Positions 6,858-14,826 of a stretch of 22,517 nt of DNA are shown here, piece by piece. The translations under genes and the position numbers were made by a program. The notes under the pieces were generated by a model. That model made no database searches and had not been told where the DNA came from. It saw nothing but the letters and a program-made list of their open reading frames with translations. Origin of the DNA: JAUIBE01 sp035267185. GTDB taxonomy: Bacteria; Pseudomonadota; Gammaproteobacteria; Xanthomonadales; SZUA-36. Position 1 is the first letter of the stretch; each line of letters starts with the position of its first letter. The stretch spans positions 1-22,517 of the forward strand of contig DATFLY010000069.1 of the NCBI GenBank assembly GCA_035267185.1, given 5' to 3'.

Positions 6858-7847
6858 ATGATTCGATACCCTCACCCTGTAAGCGCTGCCTTCTTCATGA
6901 TTGCCGCAGGTGCGCTTTACGCAGTGGTCAATTCAGTGACCGCTTTGGTGACAGGTAGTCCGGAATGGGGGTGTCAGACCGCGCAAGGGCAATTGTGTTT
7001 CGGCTTTGATGGTCGCTCTTATACATTCCTTCAGTACGGGATCGCTTTGCTCTGCACCTTGCCTTTCCTGATGGGAAAAGGCTCTCTGGATGCTTTGAAA
7101 ACCAGTCAGTTTCCTTTGCACCTGCTGCGCGTCGCTGCAGCGGTAGTGGGTGTCGAATTGTGGGTGGCTGGATTTGCCAGGGGTCTGCCACTTTGGACGA
7201 TGGTGGCATTGCTGATGACTTCACCACTGTTTGTCATTGCTGGTTCGGCATTAATTCTCAGGGAGCGGGTTGGTCCGCACCGCTGGCTGGCAACAATTAC
7301 TGGTTTTGTGGGTGTTGCGATTGTTCTGGAGCCATGGCGTGACTTTAATTCTGATTTGCTGTTTCCATTGGTGGCGTCATTTGCCTGGGCCGCGTCATCT
7401 CTGTGTGTGAAACCCCTGGCGAGGGTTGATTCGACTGAAACCATTACACTGTGGCTGTTGGTGCTGTTTACACCTTTGGCGCTTCTTGCAACCTGGGTCT
7501 ATCCGGATTTCACTGCAAACTCTTATTCCTGGTGGGGAATCGGGCAGGGCGTCGTATGGCCCGATAGTCTCTCGGTCACTTTGCTGTTGTTGATTGTCGG
7601 TTTCCTGACGGCAATGGCCCAGTTGTGCCTGGCTCTGTCCTACAAGTTAGGAGACGCGTCTTATGTACAACCGTTCGATCATGTGAAGCTTCTGTTCAAC
7701 ATCGCTTTTTCGTGGTGGTTGTTCAATGACGTTCCCCGTGGGATCTTGTGGCTGGGTGTTGCACTGATCCTTGGTGCCGGGATTTATCTTGGTCTGCGAG
7801 AGTTGCGCATACATCGATTGTCACCGCATGCCGGTGTCCTCAAATAA
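6858..7847 (+). CDS. DMT-superfamily (EamA/RhaT-type) inner-membrane transporter
   Basis: 329 aa with about ten hydrophobic segments arranged as two EamA halves. The first half ends in the typical 'HRWLATITGFVGVAIVLEP' block (~143-162). The second half ends with 'DVPRGILWLGVALILGAGIYLG' (~293-314), the usual last helix pair. DMT carriers export or import small metabolites such as amino acids, purines or sugars; the substrate cannot be read from sequence. The ATG at 6858 is the first in this frame that gives an EamA-like N terminus; the ribosome site is weak. It is divergent from the exported acidic protein, with a 205-bp gap containing a palindromic operator candidate. A small Cys-containing ORF overlaps its 3' end. 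Confidence 0.88.
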   Translation: MIRYPHPVSAAFFMIAAGALYAVVNSVTALVTGSPEWGCQTAQGQLCFGFDGRSYTFLQYGIALLCTLPFLMGKGSLDALKTSQFPLHLLRVAAAVVGVELWVAGFARGLPLWTMVALLMTSPLFVIAGSALILRERVGPHRWLATITGFVGVAIVLEPWRDFNSDLLFPLVASFAWAASSLCVKPLARVDSTETITLWLLVLFTPLALLATWVYPDFTANSYSWWGIGQGVVWPDSLSVTLLLLIVGFLTAMAQLCLALSYKLGDASYVQPFDHVKLLFNIAFSWWLFNDVPRGILWLGVALILGAGIYLGLRELRIHRLSPHAGVLK

Positions 7848-7983
7848 TCCTCGTCGGGCAAGCAAACCAGGATTGCCGGTATTCATGCAACCTGGTTCAC
7901 CCTGGCCCTGTGATGTGTGTAAAGAGGTTTTGTCCCGTAACGAGCCATCGGAGTGGCCAGACAAGGGAATTTGCCTGAGCTGA
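7828..7983 (+). CDS. Possible 51-aa small protein with a CxxC motif, overlapping the transporter 3' end
   Basis: ATG at 7828 lies inside the last codons of the DMT transporter gene (20-nt overlap, different frame), an arrangement compatible with translational coupling. The predicted product is proline- and charge-rich and carries 'PCDVCKEVLSRNEP' followed by 'GICLS' at the very end. The CxxC plus a third Cys resembles half of a zinc ribbon that lacks a fourth ligand. There is no clear Shine-Dalgarno sequence. It could be a genuine small zinc protein, a remnant, or chance. Confidence 0.4.
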   Translation: MPVSSNNPRRASKPGLPVFMQPGSPWPCDVCKEVLSRNEPSEWPDKGICLS

Positions 7984-8100
7984 CAGGGCCTTTTATGACA
8001 CAATTTTTGGTTGGATCACGTAATTGTTTTTGTAGGATACTGCGTTTTGGAAAAACAAATGGTTAGAGTTAACTGAAGTCCTGATCAAGGGGAAGTGTTT

Positions 8101-10287
8101 ATGACTTTTCGCATCGTCAATGTTTTTCGTGTCATCTGCCTGTTCACAAGCTTGCTGTTCTGGCAAATGGCATTGGCCGAAGTGGAGTTTAGTGGCTCCT
8201 GGTATGATCCAACCCACGATGGCGAGGGGTTCGTTGTTCAATACATTGATGATGACCTGGCCGTGATTTACTGGTTCACTTATACAGAAAGTGGTGACCA
8301 ACGCTGGTTCATTGGTATTGGTGATGCGACCGATAGCGGCCTGCATGTTACGGAGTTGCTGATGCCAGTGGGCGGTGTCTTTGGCCCGGATTTCAATCCG
8401 GACGACATCGTAAACATGCCGGTAGGAGAACTCACGCTGACATTCGACAGCGATACGGTCGGGCTGGCGGAATACACCATCAACGGCGCGAGTGGACAGC
8501 AGTCGCTTGTACGCCTCACCAGGCCGGTGGAAAGCGTTTCATCCGGCTCGTCCGCCGTGCCGGCCAAGAGCGGTTCATGGTATGACCCGACACATGATGG
8601 TGAAGGGTTTGCCGTCGAGTATTTGGAAAATGGTGTGCAGGTTGCCTACTGGTTCACATACAACCGGAATGGTGAGCAGGCCTGGATGATTGCCGTTGGA
8701 ACCTCTGACCCGGCCATGGGAAGTCTTGACCTGGATATGCTTAAACCCATCGGCGGTATGTTTGGTCCGGATTTTGATCCTGACGACGTGGTCCAGGTGC
8801 CGGCTGGTGCGGCCCGGCTCGGACTTGCGTGCGATGCCGCCTATGTTAGCTTTACGCCCACCGACACTGATGCGTTCACAGCCATTGATCTCGATTTGCA
8901 GCGGCTTGCTGGCATTGACCAGTCTGGATGCAGCGACCCTGCGCTCACGAACCGGTATCCGATCATCAATGGCATGGCTGAGGTTCCTGATCATGAGGCC
9001 GGAACCCAGTTGTCCTGGCTATTCGAACGATTTGCTGACAACGATAACTTCACCAATAGCGATATCGAGGCTCACTTTACCCCGGCATACCTAGCCAATA
9101 ATGGTATCTCGGAGACCCGGGCTTTCTTGAAGGCCAGGCGTGACTTATACCCGTCACCCCGCCTGATTGACCCGGTCAGCATGACCTCTGCGAGCCTGAC
9201 CGGCGTCCTGTCAGGTTCCAATAACGCAGACGGCTATTTCTTTTTGGATGTGTCTCTTTCCGATGGTCGTATCTCCAACCTGAGTATCGCGCCTTTCGGT
9301 TCCGGCGGAAACGCAAGCGTGGTTTTTGCCAATGACCGTAACCTGGATCTTGAACAGGCAGCGGATCGATTTGCCTCTTACTACGATCAGCCCGGCCTGC
9401 TTGTGGCCCGGGTCACAGAGTCTGGACAATGCCAGACCGTGGTGGGCCGGAACGAGGATGTATTGCGCTCCACCGCTTCGGTGTTCAAGATCTGGATATT
9501 GGCCGGACTGGCAGACGCGCTGGATGACCGTGCCTTGTTTTATGACGAGGTGGTGCCCCTGGACGGGGCAAAGAAAGTACGTGGTGGGCCGCTATTTGGT
9601 GAACCTGCTGGATTGCCTTTGACCATTGATCAGTACGCGAGCCTGATGATGGGTATCAGCGACAACTCTTCAACTGATATGTTGCACGCTTTGGCAGGGA
9701 GGGATCGCATTGATTCCATTCATGCTGAGTTTGGCCTTAGTCAGCCTGAGGTGATGGCGCCTCAACTCAACATCAGCGAACAGTTTCACCTGTTTCAGTC
9801 GTTTCCTGAAGCCGAGGCGCTGATGTATGTGAATGGGTCTGAATCATTTCAGAGACAATTCCTCCAAAACAGCATCGTTCCCCTCGGTTCTGTAGAAACC
9901 GGTGGCGGTGGGTTTTTCAATGAGTCCCTGTTTATTCCGGGTGCGTGGCGCGCCTCTCCCAATGACATTTGTGGCGCATTTGCGCGTCATTGGCAGCACA
10001 CGCCTGGAACCGACGCGCAGCTGGTGGTGGATCGCGCCATGCAAATCAGCGTCGCCCAACCCAATCTGCGAGAACGTTGGGATCGTATCTGGTACAAGGG
10101 CGGAAGTCTTGATTCCCCGTTCAATGGCCAGCTTGTACTCACCCATGCCTGGTTAATGGAAAGGGAAGGTGAAAGACCGGTTGTGGTGGTTGCCCTGGCC
10201 AACGATCCTGATGGGAATATTGATGGTTTTCAGAACCAGTCCATCCTGGGTCGCATTCACGAACTGGCAGCGGAGCTTGAGCCGTAG
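8101..10287 (+). CDS. Exported class-A-type serine hydrolase with duplicated 'GSWYDPTHDGEGF' modules
   Basis: 728 aa. The ATG at 8101 is preferred over a GTG at 8095 because AAGGGGAA lies about 6 nt upstream. A signal peptide covers ~1-26 ('...WQMALA'). Two homologous modules follow (~30-125 and ~157-245), each with 'SGSWYDPTHDGEGF', 'YWFTY', 'GGxFGPDFxPDD' and 'VPxG'. Residues ~300-400 ('LSWLFERF', 'DIEAHFTPAYLA') resemble the NTF2-like N-terminal domain of clavulanate-cluster ORF12-type esterases. The catalytic domain (~412-728) has the class A beta-lactamase/penicillin-binding fold motifs: SxxK as 'SVFK' (S460/K463), SDN (520-522) and 'KGGS' (666-669). An esterase, D,D-peptidase or lactamase activity is possible; I would not call it a beta-lactamase. 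It stands alone as a transcription unit. Confidence 0.88.
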   Translation: MTFRIVNVFRVICLFTSLLFWQMALAEVEFSGSWYDPTHDGEGFVVQYIDDDLAVIYWFTYTESGDQRWFIGIGDATDSGLHVTELLMPVGGVFGPDFNPDDIVNMPVGELTLTFDSDTVGLAEYTINGASGQQSLVRLTRPVESVSSGSSAVPAKSGSWYDPTHDGEGFAVEYLENGVQVAYWFTYNRNGEQAWMIAVGTSDPAMGSLDLDMLKPIGGMFGPDFDPDDVVQVPAGAARLGLACDAAYVSFTPTDTDAFTAIDLDLQRLAGIDQSGCSDPALTNRYPIINGMAEVPDHEAGTQLSWLFERFADNDNFTNSDIEAHFTPAYLANNGISETRAFLKARRDLYPSPRLIDPVSMTSASLTGVLSGSNNADGYFFLDVSLSDGRISNLSIAPFGSGGNASVVFANDRNLDLEQAADRFASYYDQPGLLVARVTESGQCQTVVGRNEDVLRSTASVFKIWILAGLADALDDRALFYDEVVPLDGAKKVRGGPLFGEPAGLPLTIDQYASLMMGISDNSSTDMLHALAGRDRIDSIHAEFGLSQPEVMAPQLNISEQFHLFQSFPEAEALMYVNGSESFQRQFLQNSIVPLGSVETGGGGFFNESLFIPGAWRASPNDICGAFARHWQHTPGTDAQLVVDRAMQISVAQPNLRERWDRIWYKGGSLDSPFNGQLVLTHAWLMEREGERPVVVVALANDPDGNIDGFQNQSILGRIHELAAELEP

Positions 10288-10390
10288 CCAGTCCGCTGAA
10301 TGATCCCTTTGACCGCTGTGTTGGTTTTTTGAATGTGTTCGTCTTTGATCACGAACAGGACTTCCGATTCGCTAAATTGGAATAGCAGAT

Positions 10391-11590
10391 CTATAGGGCA
10401 GTGCCGGCTGCAAACCCCGATGACCAGGCCCACTGGAAGTTGAATCCACCCAGGTGCCCGGTGACATCGACCACTTCACCGATAAAGAACAGGCCGGGCG
10501 TGCTGGACTCCATCGTTTTTGAAGAAAGCGCCCGGGTATCAACGCCGCCCAGTGTGACCTCCGCTGTGCGATAGCCTTCAGTGCCTGCTGGTTTTAGTTG
10601 CCATTGATTTAATCTGGCGCCAACGGATTGGAGATCCTTGTCCGGCCAATCGGCAAGCGGGCGTTCGGCAAATTCCTGCCAGAAAATGGCTTGAAGTTCG
10701 CCCACCAGTTTATGCGGCAGCTGATGTGAAAGGTGGCTGCGCAACAGCGCCCTGGGATGCTGGTTTTTCCAATGCAAAAGCAAATTCCCTGCTTCCATTC
10801 CAGGCAGCAGGTCAATGTCGATGGATTCTCCGGGATGCCAGTAGCTTGAAAGCTGCAATACCGCCGGGCCGCTGAGCCCACGATGTGTAAACAGGAGATC
10901 CTCCCGGAACTGAGCTTTCGAATTGCTGATGCCCACTTCACAAGACAAACCGGACATACGCTTGCAGAGTGCCAGCGTTGCATCGGTGAATGTAAACGGC
11001 ACAAGTCCCGCTGATCTGGGTAACAGTTCCATGCCAAACTGCTCTGCCAGTGTGTATCCAAAGCCGGACCCACCAAGGCTGGGTATCGATAAGGCGCCAC
11101 TGGCGACCACCAGTGAGCCGGCATGAAAGGTTCCCTGGTTGGTTTTCAGGTGGTAACCGTCGTTTGCATTCACTTCACTGGTTTCACACAGGGTGCGAAT
11201 TTCAACACCAGCCTGTTGGCATTCCTTCAGGAGCATGGCAACGATCTGTTTGGAAGATTCAACGCAAAACAATTGCCCGCTCAGGCCATTGACGGTTTCT
11301 TTTTCAAAGTGTTCGATGCCATGGTGATCAACCAGCTCAATAAAGTCCCACTGTGTGTATCGACTCAATGCGCTTTTGCAAAAATGCGGATTGGCCGAGA
11401 GGAAACGATCGGGCGTGATGTGCATATTGGTAAAATTGCACCGCCCGCCGCCTGACATCAGGATTTTTTTGCCGATCTTGTTGGACTTTTCAAGCACCAG
11501 AATACGACGGCCGCGGCGTGCCGCGGTGATGGCGCACATCAGGCCGGCCGCCCCTCCGCCAAGTATCAGGGTGTCGTAATCATTGCTCAT
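10391..11590 (-). CDS. BaiN/YhiN (HI0933)-family NAD(P)/FAD-dependent oxidoreductase
   Basis: 399 aa. An N-terminal Rossmann motif 'LILGGGAAGL' (residues 8-17) for FAD is followed by the family signature 'SGGGRCNFTN' (46-55). The family-specific C terminus 'TLGGVDTR', 'GLFFIGEVVDVTGHLGGFNFQWAWSSG' (broken here at natural boundaries) is intact to the end. Length matches the family (~390-420 aa). These are cytosolic flavoproteins of uncertain substrate; the BaiN member was linked to bile-acid reduction, which should not be transferred here. No signal peptide. It is divergent from the POT transporter gene with a 136-bp gap. Confidence 0.93.
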   Translation of the reverse strand: MSNDYDTLILGGGAAGLMCAITAARRGRRILVLEKSNKIGKKILMSGGGRCNFTNMHITPDRFLSANPHFCKSALSRYTQWDFIELVDHHGIEHFEKETVNGLSGQLFCVESSKQIVAMLLKECQQAGVEIRTLCETSEVNANDGYHLKTNQGTFHAGSLVVASGALSIPSLGGSGFGYTLAEQFGMELLPRSAGLVPFTFTDATLALCKRMSGLSCEVGISNSKAQFREDLLFTHRGLSGPAVLQLSSYWHPGESIDIDLLPGMEAGNLLLHWKNQHPRALLRSHLSHQLPHKLVGELQAIFWQEFAERPLADWPDKDLQSVGARLNQWQLKPAGTEGYRTAEVTLGGVDTRALSSKTMESSTPGLFFIGEVVDVTGHLGGFNFQWAWSSGFAAGTAL

Positions 11591-11726
11591 TGATGCAGCT
11601 TAACGCTTTGCCTAAGAAAATAGGAAAATGGGATATTAGAAAAACAGGGCTCAGAGTCCGTTTTACGTCATTGCCCTGAAAACGGTGGTTTATACTTCCT
11701 GTCCACCCAGGGGGACAATCAAAAAA

Positions 11727-13280
11727 ATGCCTGAAGATAATAGTCCAACCGTCGAGCTGTCCGACAAGAATCAGCTCGCAGATACCAAACAACTCGGGAT
11801 GTTCGCTGCCATTGTCAGCCTGGGTTATGTGTTTTGGCTGGTATGTGGCATGGAAATGGTGGAGCGGCTTGCCTATTACGGCGTTAAGGCCAGTGCCGCA
11901 CTGTATGCCACCAACCCGATTTCAGAAGGCGCCCTTGGCTTAACGATTACTGATTATGGCCTGATTACGATGACCTGGGCGCTGGTGCAGACTTTTGTTC
12001 CGGTGTTTTCAGGCGGCATTTCGGATCGTATTGGCTACAAAGAGACGATTTTTGCTTCCACGATCATCAAGATATCGGGCTATTTGTGCATGGCATTTTT
12101 CCCCAGCTTCTGGGGATTCATGTTGGGTGCATTGTTGCTCGCAACCGGCACGGGAATCTTCAAGCCCGGGATCCAGGGAACCCTTGGCAACGCCGTTGCA
12201 AAAGAGAGTGGTTCGATGGCCTGGGGGATTTTCTACCAGGTGGTCAACATCGGCGGTTTTCTTGGTCCGATTGTCGCCGTTCATTTCCGCCAGCTTTCAT
12301 GGGACAGCTTGTTCTTTGTGTGTGCCGGAATTATTTCGATCAATTTTCTGTTGCTGCTTACTTATAAAGAGCCTGGCAAAGAAGAGCGGTTATTACTCAA
12401 GGCGAAAGTTGCATCAGGCGAAATCAAGCAAGCACATTTGTGGAAAGATGCCTGGTCTGAACTCAGGAAGCCGATTGTCTACTGGTACATGCTGGTATTT
12501 GCCGGATTCTGGTTCCTGTTCAATGCGCTGTTTGATGTTCTTCCTCTGCATGTCAGGGATTGGGTGGATACATCGACTGTCATCACCGATTTATTTGGTG
12601 CCGGAGGTACTCAAAATGGTTTTTTCCAGTTCATTCTCGGAATGAACAATGAAGGAACCCGGATTGAGCCCGAGGGCATCGTTAATCTCAATGCCGCAAT
12701 GATCATGCTGACCTGTTTCCTTGTGGCTGCCTGGACTGCCAAATACCGAATCACAACGGCTATGTTTGCCGGTGCAGTTGCGAGTGTCGTTTCGATGTTG
12801 CTGATCGGTGGCTTTGAGAGTGCCTGGATCGTTGTGTTTGCCGTGGCCCTGTTCAGCCTGGGCGAAATGATGATCAGTCCCAAGAAAAATGAATACATGT
12901 CCAATATCGCTCCGAAGAACAAACGCGCCATGTATTTGGGATTCGTGATGCTGCCGCAGGGGATTGGATGGGGGTTGGAAGGTTACTTTGGTCCGTGGCT
13001 GTATAACGAATTCGCTTCCAAGGAAAATTTCTCGCGTGAGTTCCTGGCAACAAACGGGATGTCGCCAGATCAGATTGCCGCGATACCTCAAGGTGAGGCT
13101 TTCACCCGACTTGTTGAGTTCACGGGTGAGAATGCCCAGGCACTAACCGACCAACTCTATGCGATGCACAATGTAGGCATGGCCTGGTATGTCATTGGCA
13201 TGATCGGGGCAGTATCTGCTGTCGGTATCTTGCTTTATGGGCAGTGGTTGTTTCGAATGGAAAAGAGCAAAGCGACCTGA
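11727..13280 (+). CDS. POT/PTR2-family proton-dependent peptide transporter (MFS)
   Basis: 517 aa from the ATG at 11727, which follows a GGGGGA about 11 nt upstream; the frame opens earlier at 11685 but without a ribosome site. The POT signature ExxERxxYYG is present as 'EMVERLAYYG' (E43, E46, R47), and the second family motif appears as 'FYQVVNIGGFLGP'. About 12-14 hydrophobic segments follow MFS order, with a polar insertion after helix 7 ('TQNGFFQF...MNNEGTRIEP') and another near the C terminus. POT carriers import di- and tripeptides with protons; substrate range is not deducible. A -10-like TATACT lies at 11691-11696 without a well-spaced -35. It is divergent from the BaiN-like gene. Confidence 0.9.
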   Translation: MPEDNSPTVELSDKNQLADTKQLGMFAAIVSLGYVFWLVCGMEMVERLAYYGVKASAALYATNPISEGALGLTITDYGLITMTWALVQTFVPVFSGGISDRIGYKETIFASTIIKISGYLCMAFFPSFWGFMLGALLLATGTGIFKPGIQGTLGNAVAKESGSMAWGIFYQVVNIGGFLGPIVAVHFRQLSWDSLFFVCAGIISINFLLLLTYKEPGKEERLLLKAKVASGEIKQAHLWKDAWSELRKPIVYWYMLVFAGFWFLFNALFDVLPLHVRDWVDTSTVITDLFGAGGTQNGFFQFILGMNNEGTRIEPEGIVNLNAAMIMLTCFLVAAWTAKYRITTAMFAGAVASVVSMLLIGGFESAWIVVFAVALFSLGEMMISPKKNEYMSNIAPKNKRAMYLGFVMLPQGIGWGLEGYFGPWLYNEFASKENFSREFLATNGMSPDQIAAIPQGEAFTRLVEFTGENAQALTDQLYAMHNVGMAWYVIGMIGAVSAVGILLYGQWLFRMEKSKAT

Positions 13281-13421
13281 AAAAGGTCTGCAGTATGCCA
13301 ACCGTATATACACGGGTTCCCCGGCAAAAATGGGCACAGAATTCTGGTGCCTGATTAGTCAATGCCTGAACAGCAATATTCAGTATGGTTTTTCGTTTCA
13401 TCGGATTACCCCTTTCAATCT

Positions 13422-13450
13422 TTGACCCCAAATATCGTTCGCCCTATGCT
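13422..13450 (+). promoter_or_regulatory. Sigma-70-type promoter for the DUF547 gene
   Basis: TTGACC (13422-13427, 5/6 to consensus), exactly 17 bp of spacer, then TATGCT (13445-13450, 4/6). It lies 54 bp upstream of the ATG at 13504, in an otherwise gene-free 220-bp gap. Confidence 0.65.
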
Positions 13451-13503
13451 TAGGGGACCAGTCAACTAACCCTGGGTTTCGGGATCCAGGAGGGGCTAAA
13501 GAC

Positions 13504-14775
13504 ATGAAAATATTGAAGTTCGCACTGTTCTTTTACATGATTTCGTGGACTGTATCCGGCTTCGCCAACACGGCTGTACCGGAACCATTTCGGGGACATG
13601 ACCCCGATTCCACATTCAAAATCCAGTATGGAGACGTCGACGCGATTCTTCGCACGATGGTGGTGGACATCGGAAGATCGTCTCGTAAAAAAGCACCTGA
13701 AGTTCGTGCACAAACCGGCACGCGTATGAGGAACAAGGTTCAGCGGGAGACAGCAACCGAAGGCAATCGATTCTACTTCGAGGAATTTGAGGACAACGAG
13801 GATTTCCGGGTAATGTTGCACCAGGTGCGTCTCAACCTGGAAGGCATTCCAAGCCAGGTTCCCCTTGAGGACTTCAATCGCACTGAACAACTGGCATACT
13901 GGCTTAACCTTCACAACATCACGCTGATCGACGAACTGGTTAAGCTTTACCCAGAAAATGACCTGAAAAAGGAACTCAATGGGCGTAAATCAATCCTTGA
14001 CCAGAAGTTGCTCAATGTGGCCGGTGTGGAACTGAGCCTGAATGACATCCGGCACACCATTTTGCCAATCAATTACGACAACGACCCCATGGTGTTATAT
14101 GGCCTTTACCAGGGTGTAATTGGCGGGCCCAACATCCGCAAGCGGGCTTTTACCTCGGAAAACGTACGTCGGTATTTGCAGGATAACGCCGAGGAGTTCA
14201 TTAACTCGAACCGTGGCACTTATGCGCAGGATCGTAGTTTTGAAGTGTCCGAAATGTATGAGCGTAATGACAGGTATTTCCCGAATTTTGATGTCGATCT
14301 GAAAAACCATCTGTTGCGATTCATCGAAGGCCCGGAGAGAGGCGCGCTGCAGGCAGCCAATACGCTTGATCCGGACATTACCGACTGGACCATCACCGAT
14401 GTCTATGGCTCCTATCAGCAAATCGGGGGCAGTTTTTCAGATAACAAGGCGGCGATGATGGATTCGATTGTGGCTGTGGCGCCTGCAGAGGAAGGCAATG
14501 GACTCGGTGCCGGGTCAGGTGGACTGAAACCTGGCGGCGGACAGTTGGGAGCCACCCAGGGCGGCAACATGTCTGTCGCTTCATCCCTGGTCATGGCAAA
14601 AACCCCGGGGCCGGGCCGCTTCAGCCCGGATGTTTTGATGCACATTAACCAGCTGAAGATGAAGGAAGAAGAAACCAGAAGACTTAAGGAAGGCTTCGTG
14701 ACCGTTGAAGAACTCGGCGAAGTTGAGCAGGAAGATGCTTCGGAAACCGAGCCGGAAGAAGATTCGGATGGTTAG
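13504..14775 (+). CDS. Exported DUF547-domain protein with a long low-complexity C-terminal extension
   Basis: 423 aa. Strong ribosome site AGGAGG about 9 nt before the ATG. Signal peptide ~1-22 ('MKILKFALFFYMISW...GFA-N'). The DUF547 core spans roughly 95-275: 'RTEQLAYWLNLHNITLIDEL' (126-145), 'LSLNDIRHTIL' (178-187), then 'RAFTSENVRRYLQDNAEEFIN'-like residues to ~234. The DUF547 fold is structurally related to transglutaminase/papain-like proteins in some predictions (family knowledge, not certain). Residues ~325-375 are Gly/Ala/Pro-rich and the last ~40 form an acidic, probably helical tail ending in EDSDG. Function unknown; likely periplasmic or surface. A well-placed promoter precedes it and a 15-bp hairpin follows, so it is probably monocistronic. 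Confidence 0.85.
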   Translation: MKILKFALFFYMISWTVSGFANTAVPEPFRGHDPDSTFKIQYGDVDAILRTMVVDIGRSSRKKAPEVRAQTGTRMRNKVQRETATEGNRFYFEEFEDNEDFRVMLHQVRLNLEGIPSQVPLEDFNRTEQLAYWLNLHNITLIDELVKLYPENDLKKELNGRKSILDQKLLNVAGVELSLNDIRHTILPINYDNDPMVLYGLYQGVIGGPNIRKRAFTSENVRRYLQDNAEEFINSNRGTYAQDRSFEVSEMYERNDRYFPNFDVDLKNHLLRFIEGPERGALQAANTLDPDITDWTITDVYGSYQQIGGSFSDNKAAMMDSIVAVAPAEEGNGLGAGSGGLKPGGGQLGATQGGNMSVASSLVMAKTPGPGRFSPDVLMHINQLKMKEEETRRLKEGFVTVEELGEVEQEDASETEPEEDSDG

Positions 14776-14792
14776 GTACTGAAACAGTCCCC

Positions 14793-14826
14793 AGAGCAGG
14801 ATCAAAGTTCGCTTTGATCCTGCTCT
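14793..14826. terminator. Perfect 15-bp hairpin with TTCG loop, shared by convergent genes
   Basis: Arms AGAGCAGGATCAAAG and CTTTGATCCTGCTCT are exact complements around a TTCG loop. It begins 17 bp after the DUF547 stop, and its last base is part of the TAA stop of the convergent beta-helix gene. UUCG tetraloops are exceptionally stable. There is no T-tract either way, so it may be a factor-assisted bidirectional terminator or a 3'-end RNA stabiliser. Confidence 0.7.

Noticed and set aside
8101..10287. Calling the serine hydrolase an antibiotic-resistance beta-lactamase
   Set aside because: It has SxxK, SDN and KGGS motifs but a large NTF2-like/ORF12-type N-terminal part and duplicated modules; motifs alone do not separate lactamase from esterase or D,D-peptidase.
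10609..11124. 171-aa minus-strand frame inside the BaiN-like gene
   Set aside because: Out-of-frame overlap of an intact flavoprotein gene.
11995..12645. 216-aa plus-strand frame inside the POT transporter gene
   Set aside because: Alternate frame of an intact transporter with all family motifs; Cys/Ser/Arg-rich composition typical of out-of-frame reading.
12591..13091. 166-aa minus-strand frame opposite the POT transporter
   Set aside because: Antisense to an intact gene; no start signals.
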